From Nitrospirota bacterium (GTDB taxonomy: Bacteria; Nitrospirota; JACRHL01): DNA of 64,000 nt. Below the pieces are notes generated by a model that did not search any database, was not told where the DNA came from, and saw only the letters and a program-made list of their open reading frames with translations. Location: NCBI GenBank assembly GCA_029881725.1, contig JAOUMB010000013.1, forward strand, positions 1 through 64,000, given 5' to 3'. The translations under genes and the position numbers were made by a program. Shown piece by piece: positions 9,758-19,493 of this stretch (positions within the stretch are counted from its first letter, which is position 1; each line of letters begins with the position of its first letter).

Positions 9758-11698
9758 ATGAGCCGGAACAAGACCACCGCGCCGCGCCGGGTGGCGCGGC
9801 GCCGCACCCTGGGCCCGGTGCCCGATCTTCAGGCCCATGTCACCGGTGACTGGTGGCGACAGATTTTTAATCCTTTGTACCTCAAGACCGACGGTGACGT
9901 GGTGGGCGATGCGGAGATCACCCGTGGCGAGGTGGCGCGCATTGTCGACCTGCTGGCCCTGCCTCCGGATGCCAGGGTGCTCGACCTGTGTTGTGGGCAG
10001 GGGCGTCACACCTTGGAACTGGCCCGGCGCGGGCTGGTCAATGTGGAGGGGCTGGACCGTTCTCACTACCTGATCCAAAAGGCCCGCGAGGCCGCTCGCA
10101 AGGACGGGCTGAAGGTGCGTTTCCGCGAAGGCGACGCGCGCAAGCTGCCGTTTCCCGCCGACCGTTTCGATGCGGTGCTGATTCTGGGTAACAGCTTCGG
10201 CTATTTCGAGAGTTTGCAGGACGATCTGGACGTGCTGCGGGAAGTGCTGCGGGTACTCAAACCGTGGGGCCGGGTGGTGATGGATCTGGCCGACGGGGAC
10301 TACCTGCGCGAGCACTTCCAGCCCCGCTCCTGGGAGTGGATCGACCGCAACATGTTTGTTTGCCGGGAACGCTCCCTGTCCGACGACGGCGACCGCCTGG
10401 TATCGCGCGAGGTGGTAACCCATGTGGAAAAAGGGGTGCTGGCGGACCAATTCTACGCCGAGCGGCTCTATTCACGGGAGTCCATCGGGCGTCTGCTGGT
10501 CCGTGCCGGATTTCACGACACCGCTTTTCCGGAAGAGGCGGTGCGCACCGCCTCGCAACGGGATCAGGACCTGGGCATGATGGCCCAGCGCAACATCGCC
10601 ACAGCCGTGGCCCGCAAGGACTGGAGTCCCAAGCGTAAAACCGCCGCGGGGGCCCGTCACGTGGTGGTGTTGATGGGAGACCCGGAGCGGCCCGATGCCC
10701 TGAAGCCGCTTACGGTGTTCGACGATGACGATTTTTACACCATCGACCGCATGAAGGACGCCCTGGCGGAACTGCCGGGCTACAAGTTCACCTACCTGCA
10801 CCGCCACGGCACCCTGATCCAGGACCTGGCCAAGCTGGTGGGCAAGGTGGACTATGTTCTGAACCTTTGTGACGAGGGATTCAACAACGACCCGCGCCTG
10901 GAACTGCACGTGCCTGCCATGCTGGAGATGCTCGGTATCCCCTATACCGGCTCCAACCCCCAATGTCTGGCCTATTGCTACGACAAATCGCTGGTGCGCG
11001 GTATTGCCAAGGAAATGGGCCTGCCCACGCCGCAGGCGGTATTTTTGCAGGCCGAGGACATGGCATATGAACTGCCGTTTCCGTTTCCGGCCATCGTAAA
11101 ACCCAACTTTGGCGATTCCAGCTTCGGCATTAACGTGAACAGCGTGGTGCATACCCCCGAGGCGTTGATCGATCAGGTGCGCGCGATCCGCGATCAGTTT
11201 GGTTATGACAAACCTGTACTGGTGGAGGAATTCCTCACCGGCAAGGACATCACCGTGGGGATTATCGGAACTCCACCGGCCGACTACACGGTGCTTCCGG
11301 TGCTGGAGGAGGACTATTCCGACCTGCCCGCCGATCTTCCGCGTATCTGCGGTTATGAGGCCAAATGGCAGCCGGACTCACCCTATTCGGTGCTCAAAAG
11401 CCTGCCAGCTGGGCTTCCCGCCGGAACCGAGCAGGCGTTGGTGGAGTGGTGCGTGGCGCTGGCTGAGCGGCTGGAATGCCGGGACTACATGCGTTTTGAC
11501 TGGCGCCTGGATGCCGACGGCGTGCCACGCTTGCTGGAAGCCAACCCCAACCCGGGCTGGTGCTGGGACGGCCATCTGGCCAAGATGGCCGGGCTGATGG
11601 ACATCGGCTATGGCGACATGCTGGCAGCCATCCTGCGCGCCGCGGAACAACGAATCGGACTGACCGCTGAACTGGCTGTTCCGGTGGAAACCGGCTGA
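9758..11698 (+). CDS. Fusion protein: N-terminal SAM-dependent methyltransferase + C-terminal D-Ala-D-Ala ligase-like ATP-grasp domain
   Basis: VLDLCCGQGRHTLELARRG (MT motif I), then GIPYTGSNPQCLAYCYDKSLVRGIAKEMGLPTP..FPAIVKPNFGDSSFGI..YMRFDWRLDADGVPRLLEANPNPGW (DDL/ATP-grasp); GGAG SD before ATG 9758. Confidence 0.92.
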   Translation: MSRNKTTAPRRVARRRTLGPVPDLQAHVTGDWWRQIFNPLYLKTDGDVVGDAEITRGEVARIVDLLALPPDARVLDLCCGQGRHTLELARRGLVNVEGLDRSHYLIQKAREAARKDGLKVRFREGDARKLPFPADRFDAVLILGNSFGYFESLQDDLDVLREVLRVLKPWGRVVMDLADGDYLREHFQPRSWEWIDRNMFVCRERSLSDDGDRLVSREVVTHVEKGVLADQFYAERLYSRESIGRLLVRAGFHDTAFPEEAVRTASQRDQDLGMMAQRNIATAVARKDWSPKRKTAAGARHVVVLMGDPERPDALKPLTVFDDDDFYTIDRMKDALAELPGYKFTYLHRHGTLIQDLAKLVGKVDYVLNLCDEGFNNDPRLELHVPAMLEMLGIPYTGSNPQCLAYCYDKSLVRGIAKEMGLPTPQAVFLQAEDMAYELPFPFPAIVKPNFGDSSFGINVNSVVHTPEALIDQVRAIRDQFGYDKPVLVEEFLTGKDITVGIIGTPPADYTVLPVLEEDYSDLPADLPRICGYEAKWQPDSPYSVLKSLPAGLPAGTEQALVEWCVALAERLECRDYMRFDWRLDADGVPRLLEANPNPGWCWDGHLAKMAGLMDIGYGDMLAAILRAAEQRIGLTAELAVPVETG

Positions 11699-11702
11699 CC
11701 GG

Positions 11703-12947
11703 ATGCACCTGGATCCGGCCATGCCCGCGCTGGTAGGGGCGCTGCTGGCCATTCTGGCAGTGGGGCTGCTGTTGCGATTGCTGCGGCAGCCCCACGTGGT
11801 TGGCTACCTTCTGGTGGGCGTGGGACTGGGGCCCCACGGTCTGGCCCTGATCACAGACGAGCCGACCCTTTCCCGTCTGGGCTCCGTGGGTGTGATGCTA
11901 CTGTTGTTTTTTGTGGGCATGGAGGTCCATCCGCGTGAACTGATGCGGGGATGGAAGGTGGCCGTGTTCGGCACCGGACTGGGTACCCTGTTGATCGTCG
12001 CCGGTGTGGCGCTGATCGGCACCTGGCGGGACTGGCCCATGGGGCGGGTGGTGTTGCTTGGTTTTATCGTCAGCCTTAGCAGCACCGCCGTGGTGCTGAA
12101 GCTGCTGGGGGACGCGCGGGAATTGGAAAGCCGTATCGGGCAGGGAGTTTTATCCATCCTGCTGGCTCAGGACCTGGCACTGATCCCGATGCTTGTAATC
12201 ATCTCGCTTTTGGGTGGCGACAACCTGTCCGGTGGGCAAATGGCGGCCCAATTGGCGGGGACCGCGGTGATCGCCGGGGTGGTCGGGTGGATGATTCGCT
12301 CCCCCAGGATCAGCCTGCCATGGCTGCGTTCCCTGCGCGGCGATCATGAAATGGAGGTGTTTGCCGCCCTGGCATTTTGCCTGACCCTGGCATTGGTCAC
12401 CGGCTTGACCGGACTGTCTACCGCGCTGGGGGCGTTTTTGGCCGGCATGCTGGTGGGCACCGCGCATGAGGGTGACTGGATTCACCGCCATCTGGCGCCG
12501 TTCCAGGTGGTGTTTCTGGCTCTTTTTTTCGTGTCGGTGGGCATGCTGCTGGACCTGGGCTTCCTGCGTGAATCCTTCACGCTGGCGCTGCTGCTGGTCA
12601 TGCTGGTGCTGATCGCCAAAACGGCGGTCAATGCGGTGCTGCTTAGGCTGTTGCACACCAACTGGAGAGATGGCCTGTATGCCGGGGCGCTCCTGGCGCA
12701 AATCGGGGAATTCAGTTTCGTGCTGGCAGCGGTGGGATTGCAGGCGGGGCTGATTGGCCGGTATGGCTACCAGATGGGGATTTCGGTGATTACCCTGTCG
12801 CTGGCGGTTAGCCCGTTGTGGATTGCCGCGTTCCGGATACTGACTGGCCAGCGCCGGAGGCCGCTTACCCCTTTGGAGCCGGATTTCCCAGCCGGGCGAG
12901 TTGAGTCTCCAGCGTCTCCAGCAGGCAGCGTGACACGTCCGGAGTAA
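11703..12947 (+). CDS. Kef-type cation:proton antiporter (CPA2)
   Basis: GVMLLLFFVGMEVHPREL, SLSSTAVVLKLLGDARE, GLSTALGAFLAGMLVG. Confidence 0.93.
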   Translation: MHLDPAMPALVGALLAILAVGLLLRLLRQPHVVGYLLVGVGLGPHGLALITDEPTLSRLGSVGVMLLLFFVGMEVHPRELMRGWKVAVFGTGLGTLLIVAGVALIGTWRDWPMGRVVLLGFIVSLSSTAVVLKLLGDARELESRIGQGVLSILLAQDLALIPMLVIISLLGGDNLSGGQMAAQLAGTAVIAGVVGWMIRSPRISLPWLRSLRGDHEMEVFAALAFCLTLALVTGLTGLSTALGAFLAGMLVGTAHEGDWIHRHLAPFQVVFLALFFVSVGMLLDLGFLRESFTLALLLVMLVLIAKTAVNAVLLRLLHTNWRDGLYAGALLAQIGEFSFVLAAVGLQAGLIGRYGYQMGISVITLSLAVSPLWIAAFRILTGQRRRPLTPLEPDFPAGRVESPASPAGSVTRPE

Positions 12948-13416
12948 GGCCGAAGCCAACCCGGGCCACGCGCCCCTGACATTCGAAGCGCACCACGCCG
13001 CCGGTGGGGCGGTCCAGCCGCAAACCGCCGATGCATTCGGCCGGGTAGCGATGATGGGGACCGAGGCCAAGCAGGGTACGCCGGTGCGCCAGGCTGCCGT
13101 TTTCCACATGGATGCTTTCACGGCTCATGTGAATCCACGTAAAACGCGCCAATGCCACGCACAGGGTGGCCATCATCACCAGAAAATATGGATCGGCGGG
13201 GCCACGGCTTTCCAGCAGCGCAAGGGAAAATCCCGCGAGCAGAACGGTCACCACTGCCAGGCTGGTGCCCATGGCGGCCATCACCGAAACAAAGGTGGGG
13301 TGCAAATGCACGGTGCATCCGGTTTCGTGTTCCTCCAGCCGCAGGTCGCGAGCCAAGTTTCCGCCGGTCAGAAAGTTGGGCCTGTGGTGCCGCTTGCGGG
13401 TGTGCTTGATCGGCAT
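12865..13416 (-). CDS. Hypothetical membrane protein
   Basis: Two TM segments; convergent 3' overlap with the antiporter gene. Confidence 0.6.
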   Translation of the reverse strand: MPIKHTRKRHHRPNFLTGGNLARDLRLEEHETGCTVHLHPTFVSVMAAMGTSLAVVTVLLAGFSLALLESRGPADPYFLVMMATLCVALARFTWIHMSRESIHVENGSLAHRRTLLGLGPHHRYPAECIGGLRLDRPTGGVVRFECQGRVARVGFGLTPDVSRCLLETLETQLARLGNPAPKG

Positions 13417-13433
13417 GGGTCATCCTCCCCGGA

Positions 13434-14513
13434 TCAGGACGGCGAGGCGCAGATATCCTTCAGGGCCGTCCATTCCTTATCGGTCAGTGCCGGGGGAAAC
13501 CTTTGTGTGTCACGGGTCCGGGCGGTAAGGTCGGCCACCCGTTGTTCCGAAGGCGGATGCGTGCTGAACAGGGCGGGCAGGGCGAGGGGTTCCTGCGCCA
13601 TCAGGCGGGTGAAAAACTGCACCAGCCCCTCACCGCTTATCCCGGCGCGGTCCAGAATCTCGGTCCCCACCCGGTCCGCTTCCCGCTCCTGCTCGCGGGA
13701 GAAGGACAGCTCCAGCAATTGCGCACCTAATTTACCGATAGCGGCTCCGCTTTCGGCAGAGCCGCCCATCAGGATGCCGATGGTGACACCGAAGCCAATG
13801 GAGCGGATCATCCCCTCGGTTCCGTGGCGCCGGGTTACGTGTGCGACTTCGTGGGCCAGCACTCCGGCCACCTCGTCCGGCGATCCGGCCCCCGAGATCA
13901 CGCCGTTCATGACCACGATCTGCCCTCCCGGCAGGGCGAAGGCGTTGATAACATCACTGTCCACCACGCGCACGGACAGTGGAAACCGGCTTTCCGACGC
14001 CTCTTCCAGGCGTTTGGTCAGCAACGCCAGCGCGTGGCTCCCCCGCGGAGATTCGCATACGGTTTTGCCATCCAGCATCCCCTCCATTGCCCATTCGCCG
14101 AGCTTCTGCTCCCAGTTCGGGGGGATATGGCGAACCAGTATCTGTGGCAGCCACAACACGGCAGCCGCCAGTACCAGCAGGACCGACGCCACTGCGCCGA
14201 TGCCCCGCCATGCGGTGCGGGCCTTGCGTTCCGCTCGCGCGCGGTCACCCAGAACCTCGGGGGCGGCCTCCTTGAGTGCTGTATCGAAGTCCGGGTCGGC
14301 CACGGTAAGCACCGCGTCCGGGTGATCCGGGTGGCGGACAGTTAGTGGGTCACCCGGCATCACCGGTTCCGGCGGCACGATGCCGTTCAAACGCCAACTG
14401 GCCAGGCGGTCGCCCTCCGGGGAACAGATGTCCAGAGTTATCCGGGTGACCTCCACCCTGACCGGATGCACCATGGCGGTGCGTCCGTCGCAGAAGCGGC
14501 CGGAAAAAATCAT
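13434..14513 (-). CDS. M48-family metallopeptidase
   Basis: HEVAH zinc motif in VAGVLAHEVAHVTRRHG; SREQEREADRVG. Confidence 0.93.
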   Translation of the reverse strand: MIFSGRFCDGRTAMVHPVRVEVTRITLDICSPEGDRLASWRLNGIVPPEPVMPGDPLTVRHPDHPDAVLTVADPDFDTALKEAAPEVLGDRARAERKARTAWRGIGAVASVLLVLAAAVLWLPQILVRHIPPNWEQKLGEWAMEGMLDGKTVCESPRGSHALALLTKRLEEASESRFPLSVRVVDSDVINAFALPGGQIVVMNGVISGAGSPDEVAGVLAHEVAHVTRRHGTEGMIRSIGFGVTIGILMGGSAESGAAIGKLGAQLLELSFSREQEREADRVGTEILDRAGISGEGLVQFFTRLMAQEPLALPALFSTHPPSEQRVADLTARTRDTQRFPPALTDKEWTALKDICASPS

Positions 14514-15724
14514 CCGAAGCCGATGTCACCCAATTCCAGCACCTCGGATATGCCTTCGGCGTCTCCGGCCGTCTGGCGGGTCCCCTGCTGGACGGTGCCG
14601 AAGTCCACATGACCGTGCAGCGAGTGGCGCGCACATAGGAACCCCATATTGCGGTGAAACACCAACGGGCCGCCAAGGCCGAACGTGAACGAGGTCAGTG
14701 CCCAGTTTCCGGAAATAAGGGAAATCAACTTGCGGTAGGTGACATCCGAAGCAAAACGGGCCCCTTGCAGGGTGGTGTGCTCGGCGATGTAGCGGTGAGC
14801 CCGGGCCCGGTACCACACCGTAATCAATCCGAAGGTAGGCAACAGCAGGATCAAGGTGACCAGCCACGGCTTGATCAAGCCGCGACCGGTGCCATCGTAG
14901 CCCAGGTGTTCGGCCCCCAGGGAAGTGGCACGGGCCATGCGACTGGTCAGGTTGCTTTGGGCCCAAGGCAGATACAGCCCCAGAGTGGCAAGGGTCAACA
15001 ACCCCTGGACCATTCCATACAGTCCGTAGCGCATGGCCGATCCGTGCAGGCCAAGGCGAATGCCTCGCCATACGGTGCGGCTGTAGCGGTAACGGCGGGC
15101 ACTGAAGCGGGCCAGTTCCATCACGAAGATGCCCAAGGTCGCGAACAGTCCGAAGCCGACGGCTGCTGCGGTGCCCTGGCCATACATGGAGCCCACGGCG
15201 CTCACCAGGGCGGCGCCACCAAAGTACAGAACCATCATCAGTACCGAGCCGATGATCATTCCTTTGAACAACTCCTTTCCGGTGCCGGTGTATTCAAAGC
15301 GGTCCCCCAGAAAGGAAACCCGGCTCCACAGATAGCGCCGGTAGTTTGTCTTGGCCCACGGGTGGTAGAGACCGAGGGTGAGGATGTTGAACATCAGGTT
15401 GCGGAAAAAAATGCGGTACAGCTGTCCGCTGGCGCCGTCATAGGTGAGCCGGCGATCTCCGCCGGAAAACAGGGAGCGATCGGCGCCCGGTGCTGCTGTG
15501 GGCGGCGCGACCTCGCGCGGGACCGAATTGGACTCGGATGGAACCGCTGTTGGGGTCATTTCGGACGTGGCCGGTGTCGTAGTTGGTTGCGGTGGGGATT
15601 CGGCAGCGGGTGTTTTTTTGAACTTGCTCAAAAAACCGCCCCCTTCCTTCTTAGGCTTTGGAGAGCCACCGGATGATCCTTGGGAACGGATGCGCCGCGG
15701 GGGGTTGGATTGATCGATGCCCAT
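14510..15724 (-). CDS. DUF898 (YjgN-like) membrane protein
   Basis: YDGASGQLYRIFFRNLMFNILTLGLYHPWAKTNYRRYLWSRVSFLGDRFEYTGTGKELFKG; start trimmed to MGIDQSN. Confidence 0.85.
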   Translation of the reverse strand: MGIDQSNPPRRIRSQGSSGGSPKPKKEGGGFLSKFKKTPAAESPPQPTTTPATSEMTPTAVPSESNSVPREVAPPTAAPGADRSLFSGGDRRLTYDGASGQLYRIFFRNLMFNILTLGLYHPWAKTNYRRYLWSRVSFLGDRFEYTGTGKELFKGMIIGSVLMMVLYFGGAALVSAVGSMYGQGTAAAVGFGLFATLGIFVMELARFSARRYRYSRTVWRGIRLGLHGSAMRYGLYGMVQGLLTLATLGLYLPWAQSNLTSRMARATSLGAEHLGYDGTGRGLIKPWLVTLILLLPTFGLITVWYRARAHRYIAEHTTLQGARFASDVTYRKLISLISGNWALTSFTFGLGGPLVFHRNMGFLCARHSLHGHVDFGTVQQGTRQTAGDAEGISEVLELGDIGFG

Positions 15725-15806
15725 ACAAAAAAACTCCGCTAGAGGCGCGCACTGGCGCACCGCATACCTCCTTTCGGCGGCATGCGGTGCATCCTTTACA
15801 CTCGGG

Positions 15807-16757
15807 TCAGCAACGCCGGGACAGGCCGATGACCGTGACCCCTGCCAGCACAAGGACCGTGCCGACCAGATGTGTGGCGGTCAGTGGTTCGCCCAGGGCC
15901 AGAGAGTCCAGTCCGAGGGTGGCCACCGGTCCCACGGTGCTGAGGATGGCCGCGCGCGGAGCACCAACCAGGGCCACCCCGGCACTGAAACAGAATGCGG
16001 GCAGTACGGTGGCGAACAGCGCCATTACCGCACTGAACATCAGGGCCCCGGCGGGCAGGGTGAGCGGCGAGGTGGCGCCGGACAATCCGAAATGCAGCCC
16101 CACGGCCAGTGAGGAGCCGCACATGGCCAGGGCGGTGAAGCGCGTGGCTCCCAGCTTGCTGATTACCGGCGCGCTGCCCACCGAGTAGAGCGCGAAGGTG
16201 AAGGCCGCGCCCAGCACGAGGGCGACTCCCAGGGTCCCGTTCGAGCGTGGCAAACCCAAATGCCCAGAAACGGCGAGCGCCACTCCGGCCCAGGTGAGCA
16301 CAAGCGCGGGAACCGTGCCGCGCTCCACCCCGCGCCGGTACAGCATTGCGGAGATCACCACCACCAGGGTTGGATAGGCGAACAACACCACCCGTTCCAG
16401 CCCGGCAGAGATGTAGGCCAGTCCGGCGGTATCCAGCAGTTGCGACAGATAGTAGCCAAGCAGGGCCAGACCCCCCACCTGTGCCCAGTCGCGACCAGTA
16501 AGCGGAACCCTGCCGGGGCGGTTGCTCCACAGGGCGATGAACACGAACAGTGGCACGCTGAACATGAGCCGCGCGGCCATCACCGTGATCGGTTCGATGC
16601 CTCCGGCGCTTTGATAGACCAGTTTTACCAGCACCGGCTTGGCGGAAAAGCAAATGGCTGTCGTCACCACCAGCAGGGTGCCGGTCCAGTGTGCCGAACG
16701 GGCGCGCAGCTGCGCATCGGTCGGGTTGCCGGAACAAGGTGACTGGGAGGGCTGCAT
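15807..16757 (-). CDS. EamA/DMT-family transporter
   Basis: Ten-TM EamA pattern, AARLMFSVPLFVFIALW, ERVVLFAYPTLVVVISAML; start trimmed to MQPSQSP. Confidence 0.88.
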   Translation of the reverse strand: MQPSQSPCSGNPTDAQLRARSAHWTGTLLVVTTAICFSAKPVLVKLVYQSAGGIEPITVMAARLMFSVPLFVFIALWSNRPGRVPLTGRDWAQVGGLALLGYYLSQLLDTAGLAYISAGLERVVLFAYPTLVVVISAMLYRRGVERGTVPALVLTWAGVALAVSGHLGLPRSNGTLGVALVLGAAFTFALYSVGSAPVISKLGATRFTALAMCGSSLAVGLHFGLSGATSPLTLPAGALMFSAVMALFATVLPAFCFSAGVALVGAPRAAILSTVGPVATLGLDSLALGEPLTATHLVGTVLVLAGVTVIGLSRRC

Positions 16758-16861
16758 GATGGACCTTTCCGCCGGAAACTTCCGCGCGAAAAGATGCGCA
16801 ACGCAGCCTGACGCGGGAAGCGCCACGGCCGTCTGCGGGGTTGCTGGTTCTTAGGAGAAAA

Positions 16862-16975
16862 TCAGGAGAACGCACGCATGCAGGCCGGGCCGTGGACGGC
16901 GGCCTTTAGCCACAGACCGACGGTCGGAATACGGCGCACAATGGCCGCCTGCGAGATGCGTACTGAATTGAACAT
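16862..16975 (-). CDS. Possible 37-aa leader ORF upstream of the EamA transporter
   Basis: MFNSVRISQAAIVRRIPTVGLWLKAAVHGPACMRAFS in the 5' leader; no other support. Confidence 0.2.
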   Translation of the reverse strand: MFNSVRISQAAIVRRIPTVGLWLKAAVHGPACMRAFS

Positions 16976-17104
16976 GATCCGCGCAATCTAACAGGAGAGA
17001 CTGCCGATTGTCAACTGGCTATCAGTCGGGTCCGTGCATGCAGCGCTTGGGGTGAACCCGTTAGACGTCACTATTTCTGCTGGCTTGCGCCACGTTGCGG
17101 TCCG

Positions 17105-18853
17105 CTACAGCAGGTTGCCCAGGGTCTGCTTGAGTGCCTCCGGGGTGATCGGCTTGAACAGGATGCCGCATCCGGCGGCGGCACTGGCGGCGGCCACCTG
17201 TCTGGAGGTATCTCCGGTCAGGATCAGTGCCGGAATCGGGTGTTTATAAAGGGCACGGATGCGAGCCACCGCTTCCAGACCTGTTTCGCCGCCACGCAGT
17301 CGGTAGTCAGCCACCACTACGTCGGGGCACGGGTGGCCGTTGACGCTCAATTCTGATACTGCCTGGTCCCCACCGGAGGCGGTCAGCAATTCGCAATCCC
17401 AACCGCGCAACAGGCTGCGCATACCCTGACGGATTGGCCGCTCGTCGTCCACCACCACCACAAACGCCCCGGCCAGACCAGCCACCCGGTGCGTTTCACC
17501 GTTTACCGGCATCCGTTCCGTTGTGAGCGGTACGTCAATGGAAAAACAACTGCCCTTTCCCGGCTTGCTGAGCAGGGCCACTGGGTGATCCAGCAGGTCG
17601 GACAACCGCCGCACGATGGCCAGCCCCAAGCCCAGCCCCTGGGAGCGGTCCCGCTCTGGATTGCCCAACTGGTGAAACTCGGAAAATACCGCCTCACGGT
17701 CTGTGTTGGCGATGCCGGGGCCGGTATCCCACACCTGGATGCGGGCGAACCCCCCGCGCCGCCGCACGCCGATCAGCATGCCGCCGGAGCGGGTGTGACG
17801 CACCGCGTTGGTGGCCAGGTTGCGTACCATACGCCCCAGCAGCACCGGGTCGGTGCGTACCGTCAAGTCGCGAATGCGCAGGCGCAGGGTCAGGCCGTGG
17901 GTGTTGGCCTCGCCGCGCAGCTCGTCGGCGATATTGGTCAGCAGTGGTGCCAGTGAGGTGGTGACGGGGGTCGGCAGGATGGAGCCGGAATCCAGTTGCG
18001 AAACATCCAGCAGGGCATTCAGCAAGTCACTCAGGGCACTGCTGGAGCGGCGCGCGTTTTTCAGCAGGTTGCGCTGCTCGGCGGTCGACAGGTTCTGCTC
18101 CAGCGCGCCCAGAAACAGGTCCAGGGCGTGCAGCGGCTGGCGAAGGTCGTGGCTGGTGGCAGCCAGAAAATGGGACTTTTCCTGGCCGCGTTGCTCGGCC
18201 AGAAGAGTCTGTCCGCGCAGGTGGTCAAGCAATTCCAGGTTTTCATAGCGCAATTCCAGCGAGCGCAGGAACTCCCGCCCCAGATGGCGACCCAGTACCA
18301 GCGAAACCGGCAGGCTGCCAAGCATCACCATGGAGATCAGCAACCAATGCTCAGGGGTCGGATTCAGCAGCAGCCACCCCACCAGCGGCAGTTGCAGCCC
18401 CAGCGCCATGCCGTAATGCAGCGCCACGAACGGAGCGCCGACGATGGCACTGCCGAACACCGGCAGCACCAGAAGGGCATAGGCCGCGTATTTGTAGGTG
18501 GTGAGCGCCGGATCGAGCAGATAGAACGGGCTGGTACCCACCAGCACGGCCACCAGTGTGCTGCTGGCGGCGATACCCCAGGCCCAGCGGGTGGCGGCAT
18601 CGCCCACCGGGGGGGCTGCCAGATAGCGGCGGATGGCCACCCACTCGGCCACGCCGACGAGCAGGATTACCGTTGCCCATGGGATTAGCCAGGCCGGTTC
18701 CGCGTGGCGGTAGACAAAGCACAGGTTGCCCACCCAGGCCAGCAGGCCGAGTAGCACCCGTTGCAGGTTTTCGTACAGGATGCGGGTGCGTTCGCTGGCA
18801 ATGGCCGCCTCGCGCGACGAGGGAGACGGCTCCGTGGCGGCTGCCTGCATCAA
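17105..18853 (-). CDS. Hybrid sensor histidine kinase with C-terminal receiver
   Basis: FLAATSHDLRQPLHALDLFLGAL H-box, N/G boxes, REC domain VVVDDERPIRQGMRSLL..VVADYRLRGGETG. Confidence 0.92.
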   Translation of the reverse strand: MMQAAATEPSPSSREAAIASERTRILYENLQRVLLGLLAWVGNLCFVYRHAEPAWLIPWATVILLVGVAEWVAIRRYLAAPPVGDAATRWAWGIAASSTLVAVLVGTSPFYLLDPALTTYKYAAYALLVLPVFGSAIVGAPFVALHYGMALGLQLPLVGWLLLNPTPEHWLLISMVMLGSLPVSLVLGRHLGREFLRSLELRYENLELLDHLRGQTLLAEQRGQEKSHFLAATSHDLRQPLHALDLFLGALEQNLSTAEQRNLLKNARRSSSALSDLLNALLDVSQLDSGSILPTPVTTSLAPLLTNIADELRGEANTHGLTLRLRIRDLTVRTDPVLLGRMVRNLATNAVRHTRSGGMLIGVRRRGGFARIQVWDTGPGIANTDREAVFSEFHQLGNPERDRSQGLGLGLAIVRRLSDLLDHPVALLSKPGKGSCFSIDVPLTTERMPVNGETHRVAGLAGAFVVVVDDERPIRQGMRSLLRGWDCELLTASGGDQAVSELSVNGHPCPDVVVADYRLRGGETGLEAVARIRALYKHPIPALILTGDTSRQVAAASAAAGCGILFKPITPEALKQTLGNLL

Positions 18854-18856
18854 TGG

Positions 18857-19465
18857 CTAACCCAGCCCCAGAATGGCCCGCGCCTGCATGCCCGCCTGGG
18901 TGCGGTTATCGGCCCCCAGCTTGGACAGCAGGATACTTACGTACTGCTTGACGGTGCCTTCCGACAGGCACAGTCGATCGGCAATTTCACGGTTGGAGCG
19001 CCCCTCGGCCAGCTCTGCCATCAGGGAGCGTTCCCGCTCGGTAAACTGGAGCGATCCCGCCGCCATGGCCGATGCCGTAATGCGTGGCCGCCAGATCTCC
19101 CCCGCCAGCACTTGGCGCACGGCGGTCAGAATGGTGTCGCCGGAGGCCGATTTGGGCACGTACCCGGCGGCCCCGGCGTTCAGGCAGTAGTCGATGGCGT
19201 GCGGGTTTTCATCCGCCGACACCACAATCACCGGAATTTTCCTGGCCAGCGCACACACCCGCCGCACCCCCTGGACCCCGTCCATGCCGGGCATGGCCAG
19301 ATCAAGCAGGATCAGGTCGGGCCGGTCACCCCCGTCGTCAAGCGCCTGCGCCACATGCGCGAAGCAGGTGCCGGTGGACACACGCACAGGGCCGTTCAGC
19401 GCTTTCAGCCAGGCGCTTAGGGCGTCGCGGAACAGGCCGTGGTCGTCTGCCAGCAGGATGTGCAT
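18857..19465 (-). CDS. LuxR/NarL-family response regulator
   Basis: MHILLADDHGLFRDAL..LILLDLAMPGMDG + LTERERSLMAELAEGRSNREIADRLCLSEGTVKQYVSILLSKLG HTH. Confidence 0.93.
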   Translation of the reverse strand: MHILLADDHGLFRDALSAWLKALNGPVRVSTGTCFAHVAQALDDGGDRPDLILLDLAMPGMDGVQGVRRVCALARKIPVIVVSADENPHAIDYCLNAGAAGYVPKSASGDTILTAVRQVLAGEIWRPRITASAMAAGSLQFTERERSLMAELAEGRSNREIADRLCLSEGTVKQYVSILLSKLGADNRTQAGMQARAILGLG

Positions 19466-19493
19466 GGTGCTCCAGAATGTCTGCCCGACAGGC

